A stretch of DNA of 64,000 nt from CAYRSS01 sp964426945 (GCA_964426945.1 CAYRSS010000001.1:146834-210833), one strand, 5' to 3'. Positions 27,585 to 37,405 are shown, counted from the first letter of the stretch. Notes: generated from the letters alone by a model not told the origin. Made by a program: numbers and translations.

Positions 27585-29630
27585 GTGGTACACCCGAGCG
27601 CCCCCCCGGGGTCGTTTAACCCTACTTCGTTCGTTCAGATCGGACTGCCCGTGTTGGGCGGCGCCGCCGCGCCGGCCCCGCGCGCCGGGAGGCCGACCGC
27701 GCCGCTGCCGATGTCGCGAGAGGAGATGCTCGCTCGCGGGTGGGATGAGGTGGACGTCGTCTTTGTCAGCGGCGATGCCTACATCGATCACCCCAGTTTC
27801 GCGATGGCGATTCTCGGCCGCGTGCTGGAGGCGTGCGGATTCCGCGTGGCGATCCTCGCCCAGCCCGACTGGCGAAGCTGCGAGCCGTGGAAGACGTTCG
27901 GTCGTCCGCGGCTGTTCTTCGCCATCAGTGCAGGGAACATGGACTCCATGATCAACCACTACACCGCCAACCGGAAGGTGCGCAATGACGACGCGTATTC
28001 GCCCGGGGGGCGGATCGGCCTGCGCCCCGACCGGGCGACGCTGCCGTACAGCCATCGCGCGCGCGAGGCGTACCGCGATGTGCCGGTCATCGCAGGCGGG
28101 GTCGAGGCGAGTCTGCGTCGCCTTGCGCACTACGACTACTGGAGTGACACGGTCAAGCGGTCGATCCTGCTCGATGCAAAGTGCGACCTCGTAGCGTATG
28201 GCATGGGCGAGTCGGCGATCGTAGAGATCGCGCGACGGCTGGCGGCAGGGGAGACCGTGCGGGATCTGCGCGACATGCGGGGCGTGGCGTACGCCCTCGG
28301 TGCCAGCGAGCCGCCGCCCGACGGCGAGACGGTGATCACGCTGCCTTCCTTCGAGGTGGTGCGCGAGGACAAGCGGGCTTTTGCCGAGGCGACCCGGCGC
28401 ATCCACCTCGAGACCAATCCCTATAACGCGCGAACGCTCGTCCAGTGGCACGATCGGCAGGCTGTGGTGTGCAACCCGCCGCGGCTGCCCGAGCCGCCGT
28501 CGGCGATGGACTTCTTTTATGACCTTCCCTACACACGGAAGCCGCACCCGAGCTATCGCGAGCCGATCCCCGCATTCCAGGTGGTGAAGGACTCGGTCAC
28601 GATCATGCGGGGCTGCTTCGGGGGCTGCACGTTCTGCTCCATCACGACGCACCAGGGGCGCATCATCCAGTCTCGCAGCCGCGAATCGATCGTCGGCGAA
28701 GTGCGGCGCATGGCGGCTGACCCTGAGTTCAAGGGTGTCGTGAGCGACATCGGCGGCCCGACCGCGAACATGTACGAGATGCGCTGCGAGCGGCCGGAGA
28801 TCGAGGCGATCTGCCGCCGCCTGTCCTGCGTGCATCCGAAGATCTGCCCGCTGCTGGGCACCGATCACGGTCCTCTGGTGGAGGTCATGCGCGAAGCGCG
28901 AGCCCAGGAGGGGATCCGCAAGGTCCTGGTGGCGAGCGGCATCCGCATGGACCTGGCCCAGCTCTCCGCCGACTACATGGCCGAACTGACCGCGCATCAC
29001 GTCGGGGGACACCTGAAGGTGGCCCCGGAACACGCCGACGCACGCACGCTCGATCTGATGAAGAAGCCGGGGATCGACAACTTCCGCGGCTTCGCGGACG
29101 AGTTCCGCGAGCACTCCGACAGGGCGGGCCGCAAGCAGTACCTGGTGCCCTATTTCATTTCGGCGCACCCCGGCAGCGACCTGTCCTCGATGATCGAGCT
29201 GGCTGTGTTCCTCAAGGAACAGGGCTATCGACCGGACCAGGTGCAGGATTTCATCCCCGCGCCGTTCGACATCGCCGCGTGTATGTATCACACCGGGCTC
29301 GACCCCATGTCCATGAAGCCCGTCTACACGGCGCGGCACCTTCGCGACCGCAAGTTCCAGCGGGCGCTGATGCAATTCTTCAAGCCGGAAAACTACTTCC
29401 TCGTGCGCAAGGCGCTGCTCGACGCCGGCCGCCGTGACTTGATCGGCGAGGGGTGTCACGCCCTGATCCCCGCGCACCCGCCCCAGGAGGCGATCGAGGC
29501 CCGTCGTCGCCGCGCCGAGATCGAAGCTCGCGACGGCGACTACGTGCATTCCCGTCGTCGCATGCCGGGGGCCGGCTATCGCCCCCAGCGCTCCACCGCG
29601 CGCCGCCGGGAACGCCGCCGCGGATCGTAG
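27585..29630 (+). CDS. YgiQ-family radical SAM protein
   Basis: 681 residues from GTG 27585, which has AGAGGA about seven bases upstream; the longer frame (from 27477) runs through the promoter-like region. Family hallmarks: PMSREEMLARGWDEVDVVF, GDAYIDHPSFAMAILGRVLE, AGNMDSMINHYTANRK, the radical SAM cluster motif RGCFGGCTFCS (Cx3Cx2C) and HVGGHLKVAPEHAD. The YgiQ family is widespread but its reaction is not established. The Arg-rich C-terminal 30 residues are a typical tail. Identification by alignment to known YgiQ motifs is strong. Confidence 0.93.
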   Translation: MVHPSAPPGSFNPTSFVQIGLPVLGGAAAPAPRAGRPTAPLPMSREEMLARGWDEVDVVFVSGDAYIDHPSFAMAILGRVLEACGFRVAILAQPDWRSCEPWKTFGRPRLFFAISAGNMDSMINHYTANRKVRNDDAYSPGGRIGLRPDRATLPYSHRAREAYRDVPVIAGGVEASLRRLAHYDYWSDTVKRSILLDAKCDLVAYGMGESAIVEIARRLAAGETVRDLRDMRGVAYALGASEPPPDGETVITLPSFEVVREDKRAFAEATRRIHLETNPYNARTLVQWHDRQAVVCNPPRLPEPPSAMDFFYDLPYTRKPHPSYREPIPAFQVVKDSVTIMRGCFGGCTFCSITTHQGRIIQSRSRESIVGEVRRMAADPEFKGVVSDIGGPTANMYEMRCERPEIEAICRRLSCVHPKICPLLGTDHGPLVEVMREARAQEGIRKVLVASGIRMDLAQLSADYMAELTAHHVGGHLKVAPEHADARTLDLMKKPGIDNFRGFADEFREHSDRAGRKQYLVPYFISAHPGSDLSSMIELAVFLKEQGYRPDQVQDFIPAPFDIAACMYHTGLDPMSMKPVYTARHLRDRKFQRALMQFFKPENYFLVRKALLDAGRRDLIGEGCHALIPAHPPQEAIEARRRRAEIEARDGDYVHSRRRMPGAGYRPQRSTARRRERRRGS

Positions 29631-29718
29631 CCCCCGCTCCGGGTAGATTGCCTCCGCCGGACCTGCTAGAAACCCGTCTTCGGTTCGGGCACCCACACAA
29701 CCTGAGTGAGGCAGGCGC

Positions 29719-31293
29719 ATGGCGAATCCAGCGGGCGTGTCGAAGCGCAACGGATCGACGGCGGGTCGGGGGGCGGTCGCGCGGTTTCTCGACCTCGTGG
29801 AGCGGATCGGCAACCGGTTGCCGGATCAGGCCTCCATCTTCGTGATGCTGGCCCTGGCGACGATGTTTCTCTCCTGGCTGACCAGTCGCCTCGGCTGGTC
29901 GATCATCCACCCTGTAACGGGCGAAAAAGTCGAAGTATTCAACCTCGCCAGCAGCGAGGGGCTGCAATGGGCCTTCGGCAGCGTGGTTACCAACTTCACC
30001 GGGTTCCCGCCGCTGGGTACGGTGTTGGTGGCGATGCTCGGGGTGGGTATCGCCGAGCGGGTCGGGCTGTTCGCGGCGCTGCTGAAGGCGCTGGTTACGG
30101 CCGTGCCGCGGACGGCCATCACGCCGACGATCGTGTTCGCCGGCATCATGTCCAACGTCGCCTCCGACGCGGGGTACGTCATCCTGCCGCCGCTGGCGGC
30201 AATGCTCTATGCCTCGCTGGGGCGGCACCCCATCGCGGGCATTGCGGCGGCCTTCTCTGGGATCTCCGCAGGGTTTTCCGCGAACCTGATGCTCAGCTCG
30301 CTCGACCCGATGCTGTCCGACCTGACGCAGCAGGCGTCGCGGCTGTTTGACAGCGGGTACGAGGTGTACGCGAGCTGCAATTACTACTTCATGGCGGCGT
30401 CGGTGCCGCTGCTGGTGCTGGTTGGCTGGTTCGTTTCCGATCGGATTGTTGAGCCGCGGATGGGCAAGTGGGATCCTGCGGACGGCGACGGCGCGGCTCC
30501 GGTCGAATTCTCGCCGCTGACGGCCGCGGAGCGGCGGGGGCTGGCGCTGGCCGGGCTTTCGCTGCTGGCTACGCTGGGCGTGATCCTGCTGCTCGTCGTG
30601 CCGGAGACCGGCATCCTGCGTGACGCCGATAAGACGGTGAAGCCGTTCTACAAGAGCCTCGTCGCCCTGATCATGGTCGTCTTCCTGGTGCCGGGGATCG
30701 TGTACGGCATGGCCACGCGGTCGATCCGTTCGGATCGCGACGCGGCGAAAATGATGAGCCAGACCATGGCCGCGATGGGCGGCTACGTGATGATCGCGTT
30801 CTTCGCCGGGCAGTTCATCTTCTGGTTCGGCAAGTCGAACCTCGGGTTTATCATCGCCATCGAGGGCGCGGCACTGCTCAAGTCGATCAATCTTACGGGG
30901 TTGCCGCTGATGATCGGCTTCGTGCTGGTCGTGGCGGTGTTCAACATCGTGATGTCGAGCGCGTCGGCGAAATGGGCGATCCTCTCGCCCGTGTTCGTGC
31001 CGATGATGATGGCGCTGGGGATGTCACCCGAGTCGACCCAGGCGTTCTACCGCGTGGGCGATTCGGTCACGAACGTGATCACGCCGCTGAACGTGTACCT
31101 CCCGATCCTGCTGGGCTTTGCCCACCGCTATCAGCGCAACGCCGGGCTGGGCACGCTCATCGCGGCGATGCTGCCCTACAGCATCGCGTTCTTCCTGATC
31201 TGGGTTGCCGCGCTGGGGGGATGGGCCTACCTGGATCTGCCGATCGGTCCGGCGGCGACGCTGGGTTACACGCCGCCCGTGCCGGCCGCCTGA
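29719..31293 (+). CDS. AbgT-family transporter
   Basis: 524 residues, about 11-12 membrane helices. AbgT family signatures include MLGVGIAERVGLFAALLK, ASDAGYVILPPLAA and SSASAKWAILSPVFVPMMM, plus VGDSVTNVITPLNVYLP. The founding member imports p-aminobenzoyl-glutamate; other members export sulfonamide antibiotics. Which applies here cannot be told from sequence. It follows the YgiQ gene by 88 bases; no folate-cleaving amidase genes (abgA/abgB) are adjacent. Starts at ATG 29719 with GAGG about eight bases before. Confidence 0.92.
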   Translation: MANPAGVSKRNGSTAGRGAVARFLDLVERIGNRLPDQASIFVMLALATMFLSWLTSRLGWSIIHPVTGEKVEVFNLASSEGLQWAFGSVVTNFTGFPPLGTVLVAMLGVGIAERVGLFAALLKALVTAVPRTAITPTIVFAGIMSNVASDAGYVILPPLAAMLYASLGRHPIAGIAAAFSGISAGFSANLMLSSLDPMLSDLTQQASRLFDSGYEVYASCNYYFMAASVPLLVLVGWFVSDRIVEPRMGKWDPADGDGAAPVEFSPLTAAERRGLALAGLSLLATLGVILLLVVPETGILRDADKTVKPFYKSLVALIMVVFLVPGIVYGMATRSIRSDRDAAKMMSQTMAAMGGYVMIAFFAGQFIFWFGKSNLGFIIAIEGAALLKSINLTGLPLMIGFVLVVAVFNIVMSSASAKWAILSPVFVPMMMALGMSPESTQAFYRVGDSVTNVITPLNVYLPILLGFAHRYQRNAGLGTLIAAMLPYSIAFFLIWVAALGGWAYLDLPIGPAATLGYTPPVPAA

Positions 31294-31305
31294 GGCGCAC
31301 GGGAC

Positions 31306-31713
31306 CTAAGCGGGTCGAGTCAGCAGATACGCCCAGTTTGCCGCCACGGCCAGCAGCAGGCCGGCGAGGGCGAAAACCCTGTCGCGCGGCGTCAGGCCAA
31401 GCCGCAGTGCCCGGCCGAAGCCGAGACGGAGGACGAGCAGTGCGACGGCGACGGCCGCCAGTACGCAGACGAGCGGATTGAGTTGGAGAGCGGCCCCGAT
31501 GTCGCCCGAAAGGAGCGCGACTACGGCCCGCGTGCCGCCGCAGCCGGGGCAGGGCCGATTCGTGAGGCGCTGAACGGCGCACAGCGTGACACCGCCGGCG
31601 CCGCTCCATCGGCCGAGCAGTTCATTGAGGCCGACCACGGCGACCACCGCCGCCAGCGCGATCACGGCGCTGCGGGGCAGGTCGGGCAGCCGTGGCACTC
31701 GGACCAGTCGCAT
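31306..31713 (-). CDS. DUF2752 membrane protein
   Basis: 135 residues from ATG 31713; the long frame upstream is not this protein. About three membrane helices with the family motif RPCPGCGGTRAVVALLSGD (CPxCGxTR) between the first and second. Function unknown. It starts 20 bases after the stop of the DUF4190-like gene and the two look like one operon, convergent with the AbgT transporter. Confidence 0.82.
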   Translation of the reverse strand: MRLVRVPRLPDLPRSAVIALAAVVAVVGLNELLGRWSGAGGVTLCAVQRLTNRPCPGCGGTRAVVALLSGDIGAALQLNPLVCVLAAVAVALLVLRLGFGRALRLGLTPRDRVFALAGLLLAVAANWAYLLTRPA

Positions 31714-31733
31714 CGGCTCGGCCGGGGCCGGTG

Positions 31734-32057
31734 TCAGAGGCCGGCAGTCCCGGCTCCGGCACCCGCAACAATCGCGAGTGCCATGAACGCACACCAGATG
31801 ATGACGGCGAGAGCGAGCAGGCCGATGCTGATCATGCCCAGGATTCGACCGGCGTTGGTCAGCCCGCGACCACTGGGATCCATGCGCCCCGCGTCCATCT
31901 CCCGCAGATCGGCGTTGGCCATGACCCACGCGATCACCGCGCAGACCTGACAAAGCACCAACCCGAGGATTCCGAGGACGAGAATCGCCGTGCCGCGGTG
32001 GGGCTTGCCGACGAACGAGTTGTATCCCTGCGGCACCGATGGGGGGACTGACGTCAT
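31734..32057 (-). CDS. DUF4190-like small membrane protein
   Basis: 107 residues from ATG 32057, with GGGAG about eight bases upstream. Two hydrophobic helices (AILVLGILGLVLCQVCAVIA and GMISIGLLALAVIIWCAFMA) flank a short polar loop (MANADLREMDAGRMDPSGRG) typical of DUF4190 proteins. The short N-terminus is Pro/Ser-rich. First gene of a pair with DUF2752; both are commonly neighbours. No function known. Confidence 0.78.
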   Translation of the reverse strand: MTSVPPSVPQGYNSFVGKPHRGTAILVLGILGLVLCQVCAVIAWVMANADLREMDAGRMDPSGRGLTNAGRILGMISIGLLALAVIIWCAFMALAIVAGAGAGTAGL

Positions 32058-32262
32058 GGTTGAACTCCCGGCCCTGAGTCCTGCCTGGCGCATGGCGTTC
32101 CGGAGCCATGGCTTTGCCCGATCATCAGGCAGCATACCGCACGGGCGCGGAGGGGCAACTATAACTTGACCGCCGGATTGGAACGGAGAGCGGCGGGGCG
32201 CTGCGACCGGCCGGGTGCGGCCATGGATTGCCGCGCGGGCCGATCGAGAGCAGAATCCGGCC

Positions 32263-32850
32263 ATGCGACTGAACCGCGCCGAACGAGTCGTGCTGGCGAT
32301 CAACGCCGTCTACATCCCCGGGTTTGCGTTGCTCGCGCTGCGCAAGCTCAACTACGAGTTTCTCCTCTACGTAGCGGTCGTCGCGGTGGCGGCGCTGCTG
32401 ATCCTGTGGCGACAGCCGACCGTCCGCTTCACGCTGCTGATCCTGTGGGGGCTGACGCTGTGGGGTCTGCTGCATATGGCGGGTGGCAACATCCCTGTCG
32501 GCACTGACGTGCTCTACAACGTGCAGCTTGTCCCACGAGTGTTGCGCTATGACCAGATGGTGCACTTCTTTGGCTTCGGCGTCTCGACGCTGATGTGCCA
32601 CCATATCCTGCGCGGCTACGTCCGTCTGGACGCGCCGCCGCGGCTGGGTTTCTACCTGCTGGTGGCCCTGATGGGCTGCGGCGTCGGGGCGATCAACGAG
32701 ATTATCGAGTTCGTCGCCGTCCTGCTCATGCCGGAGACCAACGTCGGCGGCTACGCCAACACGATGTGGGACCTGGTATTCAACCTCTTCGGGGCGATCA
32801 CCGGGGCCGCGCTGGCCGGTGTGGCGGATCGCCGCCGGCTCGCGGCGTAG
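32263..32850 (+). CDS. DUF2238 (YjdF-like) inner-membrane protein
   Basis: 195 residues from ATG 32263; an in-frame start at 32215 would add 16 residues that do not look membrane-like. About six membrane helices. The family motif region is NTMWDLVFNLFGAITGA, with RYDQMVHFFGFGVSTLM and GAINEIIEFVAVLLMPET. Function of the family is unknown. It is divergent from the DUF4190/DUF2752 pair. Confidence 0.82.
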   Translation: MRLNRAERVVLAINAVYIPGFALLALRKLNYEFLLYVAVVAVAALLILWRQPTVRFTLLILWGLTLWGLLHMAGGNIPVGTDVLYNVQLVPRVLRYDQMVHFFGFGVSTLMCHHILRGYVRLDAPPRLGFYLLVALMGCGVGAINEIIEFVAVLLMPETNVGGYANTMWDLVFNLFGAITGAALAGVADRRRLAA

Positions 32851-32996
32851 CGACGCGGACCTGACGGCCCCGGTCGCCACCCCCCCCTCGGCCATAGCGG
32901 GATTCTACTGACGATCCTAGACTACCGGCCGTTCGTACGAGGACAGGAGCCGGTCCGCGAGGGGCCGGCAGGTCGCCGAGCAGGGACGGAATCTTC

Positions 32997-34892
32997 ATGC
33001 CAGGTTTCAAGCGAACCGTGAGCCACGCGGGACAGGTCGGTCGAGGGATTCGGGGTCGTTGGGCGGGGCTGATCTCGCGCGCGGCGGTCGCGGCTGTGAT
33101 GGTCTGGGCGCTGCTGCCCTCGGGGTGCAACAAGGACGCCGACCAGGGCGACGCCAATGAGTCCGGCCCGGCAGCCACGGCGCGACCCGCTGCCGGTGAT
33201 AAATCCGTCGACCTTTCCAAGCCGTTTGCGGTGCCTTCGCCAGATCTGTCGAAGCTGCGGCCCGTCATGCGGGAGACATTGGAGGCGGCACTGGCCGCGG
33301 CGCGCCAGAACCCCGCGGACACGGCGAAGCTCGCCGAGGCCGGCATGCTCCTGTACGTGTTTCAGTATCCGGCGGAAGCCGCCCCCTGTTTCGCCGAGGC
33401 GGCAAAGCGCGAGGCCGAGGAACTCCGCTGGCCCTACTACCTGGGACTGTCGCTGCAGGCGAGCGGAGCTCGCGCGCAGGCGGCGAAGGCTTTTGAGAGC
33501 GCGCTAGCGATCAATCCGGAGTACAGCGCCGCCGAGACCCGCCTCGGCGAGATGCTCCTCGACAGCGACCCGAACCGTGCCGCGGCGAGATTTGAGAAGG
33601 CGCTTCAGATCGAGATCGGCAGCGCGCGAGCTCAGTATGGACTGGGACTTTGCGCGCTCAAGGCGGGTGACAAGACCAAGGCCGGCGAACGCTTCCGACA
33701 GGCGCTGACGATCCAGCCCGACTATCGCGAGGTCCACGCCGAAGTGGCCGAACTCGTCAGGGCCGAGGGCGACACAGCGAAGGCAGAGGAGCATCTCTCG
33801 GCTTCGGTAAACGGGCGGACGCCGGGTTACGCGAACGATCCGCTGGCCGACGACCTGATGCGCAAGGGACGCACCGCGGCGATCCTCACGGAGGTGGCCA
33901 GCGACCAGTTCGAGGCGGGCGAACTCTCGGACGCGTTGAACAGCCTCGTGCTGGCCACGCGTCTGGACCCCAAGCACGCACCGACGTGGCGCATGCTGGG
34001 GCGCGTCTGGGCGGAGATGGCGGACCTCGGCAGCGCCGAGAGCGCGTACCGCCGGGCATTGGAACAGGCGCCGAACGATGCAGAGACGAAGGCGATGCTG
34101 GCCGACTGCCTGGGGTCGCAGCGCCGGCTCGACGAGGCGATGTCGCTGTTCGACGAGGCGGTGGCCACCGACCCGGATCACCCGGGCGTCCTGTGGCGCA
34201 AAGGCCGGGTCCTGCGAATACAAGGCAAGGCGGACGAGGGCTTCGAGCTGGTGAAGCGGGCGGTGGAGCTCGCTCCGGCTGATCCCGATGCCCGGATGGT
34301 CTACGCCGATTTTCTTTACTTCAAAGGGGATCGAAACGCTGCGCTGCAACAGGTCGACGCGCTGCTGAAGCTCGCGCCGCGGGCCTGGCGTGGCTATCAC
34401 CTCAAGGGCGGGATCCACTTGGAGCTCGGCGACAAGGAGGCGGCGCGGGCCGCGTGGCGCAAGCTTGTCGAGCTGGTGCCGGCGTTCGTGCCGGGCTACA
34501 TGCAGCTGGTGGGGCTGGCGCTCTCTGCTGGGGATGCGGCGCAGGCGGAGGAACACCTGCGGCGCGGCCTGGTGCACGTCCCCAACTCGGCGCTGCTCTG
34601 TAACGCGCTGGCGTGGCGGCTCGCGGCTGCGGCGGATGCCGAGCGGCGCAAGCCGAATGAGGCGCTGCGCTACGCGGACCGGGCGTGCAAACTCACGGAA
34701 CGCAACCCCGAAGCAATCTACCTCGACACACTCGCCGTGGTGTACGCCCAACTCGGGCGGTTCGAGGACGCCGTGAACATCGAGCGGCAGGCGGTGGACC
34801 TTGCCCGGCAGCAGGGCTCGCCGGAACTGGCGGAGTACGAGGCGCGGCTCAAGATGTTCGAGAACAAAGAGGCCTACGTGGACAAATTCTAG
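32997..34892 (+). CDS. TPR-repeat lipoprotein
   Basis: 631 residues. After a twin-basic n-region, a hydrophobic segment ends in a lipobox (ALLPSGCNK) with Cys44 as the likely lipidation site. Then at least ten TPR units, for example LGLSLQASGARAQAAKAFES, GLCALKAGDKTKAGERFRQA and AMLADCLGSQRRLDEAMSLF. TPR repeats bind other proteins; location is probably the periplasmic face of a membrane. The last four bases overlap the stop of the convergent DUF3052 gene. Partner unknown. Confidence 0.85.
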   Translation: MPGFKRTVSHAGQVGRGIRGRWAGLISRAAVAAVMVWALLPSGCNKDADQGDANESGPAATARPAAGDKSVDLSKPFAVPSPDLSKLRPVMRETLEAALAAARQNPADTAKLAEAGMLLYVFQYPAEAAPCFAEAAKREAEELRWPYYLGLSLQASGARAQAAKAFESALAINPEYSAAETRLGEMLLDSDPNRAAARFEKALQIEIGSARAQYGLGLCALKAGDKTKAGERFRQALTIQPDYREVHAEVAELVRAEGDTAKAEEHLSASVNGRTPGYANDPLADDLMRKGRTAAILTEVASDQFEAGELSDALNSLVLATRLDPKHAPTWRMLGRVWAEMADLGSAESAYRRALEQAPNDAETKAMLADCLGSQRRLDEAMSLFDEAVATDPDHPGVLWRKGRVLRIQGKADEGFELVKRAVELAPADPDARMVYADFLYFKGDRNAALQQVDALLKLAPRAWRGYHLKGGIHLELGDKEAARAAWRKLVELVPAFVPGYMQLVGLALSAGDAAQAEEHLRRGLVHVPNSALLCNALAWRLAAAADAERRKPNEALRYADRACKLTERNPEAIYLDTLAVVYAQLGRFEDAVNIERQAVDLARQQGSPELAEYEARLKMFENKEAYVDKF

Positions 34893-35326
34893 CGGCTGGG
34901 CCTCTTCACCGACTTCGCCCCGCGATCAGCGCGTCGGCGGACAAACTTCAGGGCCGACCAGACGTCGTCCACAGCACAAACCTTCACGTCAACGAGACCG
35001 TTGTCGAGTCCGATGCGGCGCACGACGTCTTCGGTGAGGTCGGTCACCACCCCCGACGTGCGCTTCGGCCACGAAATCCACAGCATGCCTGAAGGCGCCA
35101 GCGCCCGGGCAAGGGCGGGGAAACGCTGGCGGAGCGGGGCGGCGCGTTCGAAGAACGCGTGAACCAGATCGAGCGGCGCCGCCGCACGGGGGACGATCGT
35201 GACGGACGGTGGCAGTTCGCCGATCAGCCCGTGGTAATTATCCGGCGCCGCGCGGAGCAGCACTCGCTGCCCGGCAGCATAGCCCAGCTTCTTCACGAGC
35301 GGTGTTCCCGAGTATCCGGCCGGCAT
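34889..35326 (-). CDS. DUF3052 family protein
   Basis: 145 residues from ATG 35326, preceded by GGAAAGGG at good spacing; the longer frame from 35419 overlaps mazG. N-terminus AGYSGTPLVKKLGYAAGQRV is the family hallmark; LDLVHAFF and the near-terminal GLVDVKVCAVDDVWSALKFV also match. Function is not known. It lies 44 bases after the MazG gene on the same strand. Confidence 0.83.
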   Translation of the reverse strand: MPAGYSGTPLVKKLGYAAGQRVLLRAAPDNYHGLIGELPPSVTIVPRAAAPLDLVHAFFERAAPLRQRFPALARALAPSGMLWISWPKRTSGVVTDLTEDVVRRIGLDNGLVDVKVCAVDDVWSALKFVRRRADRGAKSVKRPSR

Positions 35327-35370
35327 GGCGGGCGGCCCTTTCCTGGCGATGCCAGCGACCTCGTACAACG

Positions 35371-35664
35371 CTACGGCTTCTCGTTGCATGTGCAGACGAA
35401 CAGGCCGCAGCCGGGGCACCCCGAGCCGTACTTCTTCTCGAGCGCGGCGGTCAGGTCAACGTCGGTAATGTTCGCCAGCGTGGCGAGCCAGGCGAGCACG
35501 TCGGCGAACTCGAGTTCGAGCTCTTCGTGCGTTCCTTCCCGCAGGGCGGCGGCCAGTTCGCCGACTTCTTCGGAGAGCCAGAGAAATGTCGCCGGCGCGC
35601 CGCGCTCCCGGTCCTTGGCGCTGTACATTTTTTCGATCAAAGCCTGGAAATCTTTGAGCGTCAT
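35371..35664 (-). CDS. MazG-like nucleotide pyrophosphohydrolase with Cys-rich tail
   Basis: 97 residues from ATG 35664, with GGAG about seven bases upstream. The MazG motif EEVGELAAALREG (ExxE) pairs with EFADVLAWLATLAN (ExxD), which bind the catalytic Mg2+. Such enzymes hydrolyse non-canonical or stress nucleotides to monophosphates. The C-terminus ends with four cysteines (GCPGCGLFVCTCNEKP), likely a small metal site. It sits between a lipoprotein gene (19-base gap) and DUF3052. Confidence 0.86.
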   Translation of the reverse strand: MTLKDFQALIEKMYSAKDRERGAPATFLWLSEEVGELAAALREGTHEELELEFADVLAWLATLANITDVDLTAALEKKYGSGCPGCGLFVCTCNEKP

Positions 35665-35683
35665 GGCGACTCCTGCGCGCGGC

Positions 35684-36730
35684 TCAGGGTTCGGCGGGCT
35701 GCTCGGCATCCGCGAGGGGGAACAACTCGTACAGCACAGCCTCGCCAGGGCGAAGTTCGAACTCGAAGTGAATTCGGCCCTGGCTGGCCTCGCGCACCTC
35801 CCCCGGCAGGCCGGCGGGGCTTGTGGGAACCACTACGGCGCGGGCATGGCCGGGCGGAAAGTCTTCCGCGGCGAGGGCGTAGCGCTCACGCAGGTACCGC
35901 GAATCCGCGGCGTTAAGCACGAGAAGGTAATGGCGGCCACCGCCGGTGAAGCCGACGATCTCACCTTCGTCGGGCCATGAGGGCGGCGGGACCAGTCGGC
36001 GGGCCTCCAGTCCGAACAGGCGCGGTCCCCAGGCCCGCGCCCTCCCGAGCGTCGCCTGCACGGCGCTGGCTCGGGCCGAGTCCGTGCCGTCGACCAGCAC
36101 CTGCATCGCGGACGTGGGGTGCTCGAAGAGGACGCCGGCGGCGCGCCCCTCGGCCAAGGCGCGATGGTACTGCCGAAGGAGGTGCTCCGTCAGCGACGCC
36201 GTTGGGGTCGCCGGATCACCGAGGTCAATGGTGGCGAGGACGGCGGGGCCGCCACCGCGATCCGCAACACCGGGCACCCGGATCAGCCGGGAATCGCCGA
36301 GGACGGCCGATCGCGACCGGGCCTGGGCGGCAGGGGAGTACCCGAGTGGGATGGCCGCGCCGGCGAACGGTCCGGTCGGCCCGGCGGGAATGTCGCCGAG
36401 GCCCCAGCGGACGACGCGCTGACCTTCGCGGGTAGGCGCTGCGACCAGCTGGAGGTCCGCCGTTGCTGCCGCACGCGCGAGCTCACCGATGCTGGCGTCC
36501 TGGGCCACGTCCGCTGAGATCAGCAGGCCATCAACGCCCAGCCGGCGCAGCCGCGACAGTTCATCGGAGGCAACCTCGCCGGCGCCGGATCCCATCGCGT
36601 GCTGCGAGAGAATCCAGTATCGCGCCGCGTGCGGCGCCTGACCGGGCGCCTGGCAGCCGCCGAGGAGCGCAAGGGTCGCAATGAGGAGCCGCCTGAGGCC
36701 GCGGGCGCGGTTGACCGACCGGCACGCCAC
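35684..36730 (-). CDS. Putative lipoprotein of unknown function
   Basis: About 348 residues from GTG 36730; ATG 36802 is an alternative but would overlap the divergent gene's start. Lipobox LIATLALLGGCQ gives a lipid-attached protein. The N-terminal part (SRLRRLGVDGLLISADVA) has a TIM-barrel-like look, and the C-terminal ~90 residues resemble a beta-sandwich (GGRHYLLVLNAADSRY, GRIHFEFELRPGEAVLYELF), similar to the ends of some glycoside-hydrolase-like proteins. No catalytic residues can be assigned. First gene of a run with mazG and DUF3052. Confidence 0.7.
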   Translation of the reverse strand: MACRSVNRARGLRRLLIATLALLGGCQAPGQAPHAARYWILSQHAMGSGAGEVASDELSRLRRLGVDGLLISADVAQDASIGELARAAATADLQLVAAPTREGQRVVRWGLGDIPAGPTGPFAGAAIPLGYSPAAQARSRSAVLGDSRLIRVPGVADRGGGPAVLATIDLGDPATPTASLTEHLLRQYHRALAEGRAAGVLFEHPTSAMQVLVDGTDSARASAVQATLGRARAWGPRLFGLEARRLVPPPSWPDEGEIVGFTGGGRHYLLVLNAADSRYLRERYALAAEDFPPGHARAVVVPTSPAGLPGEVREASQGRIHFEFELRPGEAVLYELFPLADAEQPAEP

Positions 36731-36787
36731 GCGGTACGCTGCCGCGTCGTGGCGAGCGGGGAAACTGCACGGAGGCACAGGCGGCCG

Positions 36788-37405
36788 ATGCTGGTTCGAC
36801 ATGTAGGCTCCGCGGGGGTTCTGGCGATCGCGCTGCTTGCGGCGGGATGCGCTTCGCGCTCCGCCGCCCCTGACGAGGCGGCGCGCCAGGAGGTCCTGCG
36901 GCTTCTGATGCCCAGCCGCATCGAGATCGTCGAGCCGTTTGCCCGCCTTCGGAGCTTCGACGACAGCGCGACGCCCAATGGTATCGAGCTTCTGATTCGG
37001 GCTGTCAACTACCTCGGCGACCCGGGGTTGATGCTCGTGGGCGATGTGCGGGTCGAGCTGTTTTCCTATGTACCGGCGACGGCCGATCACAAGGGGATCC
37101 AGATCGACCGGTGGGACGTGCCGCTGCGTACGCGGGCAGACCAGGAGCGTTACTGGAACCAGCTCACACAGATGTACGAGTTTCTGCTGCGGGTCAACAC
37201 GACGCGGCTTCCCGAGGCCGACAAGTACGTGGTCCTCGTGACGTACCGTTCGCCCCTGGGCGAGTTTTATACCGACGAGTTCGTCATCAGCTACAGCGAG
37301 TTCCGCGGCCCGTCGCGCGGCGGCCCGACGGCGCTTCGGCCGCATCGACTGCCCGTTCGTGCGGGCCCGCCAGCGACGTTCGCGGGAGAGGAGAGCGAAT
37401 CGTGA
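36788..37405 (+). CDS. Putative lipoprotein of unknown function
   Basis: 205 residues from ATG 36788. Signal peptide with lipobox (GVLAIALLAAGCAS). The mature part is beta-rich and ends basic and Pro-rich; it has no recognised family. Its start is 57 bases from that of a divergent lipoprotein, suggesting a shared promoter region. It is translationally coupled to the next gene through a GTGA overlap (37402-37405). Confidence 0.75.
   Translation: MLVRHVGSAGVLAIALLAAGCASRSAAPDEAARQEVLRLLMPSRIEIVEPFARLRSFDDSATPNGIELLIRAVNYLGDPGLMLVGDVRVELFSYVPATADHKGIQIDRWDVPLRTRADQERYWNQLTQMYEFLLRVNTTRLPEADKYVVLVTYRSPLGEFYTDEFVISYSEFRGPSRGGPTALRPHRLPVRAGPPATFAGEESES

Noticed and set aside
27042..29813. 923-codon open frame on the minus strand across the YgiQ gene
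   Set aside because: Antisense shadow of a clearly recognised gene in high-GC DNA; its composition (Arg/His/Val-rich) fits no protein family.
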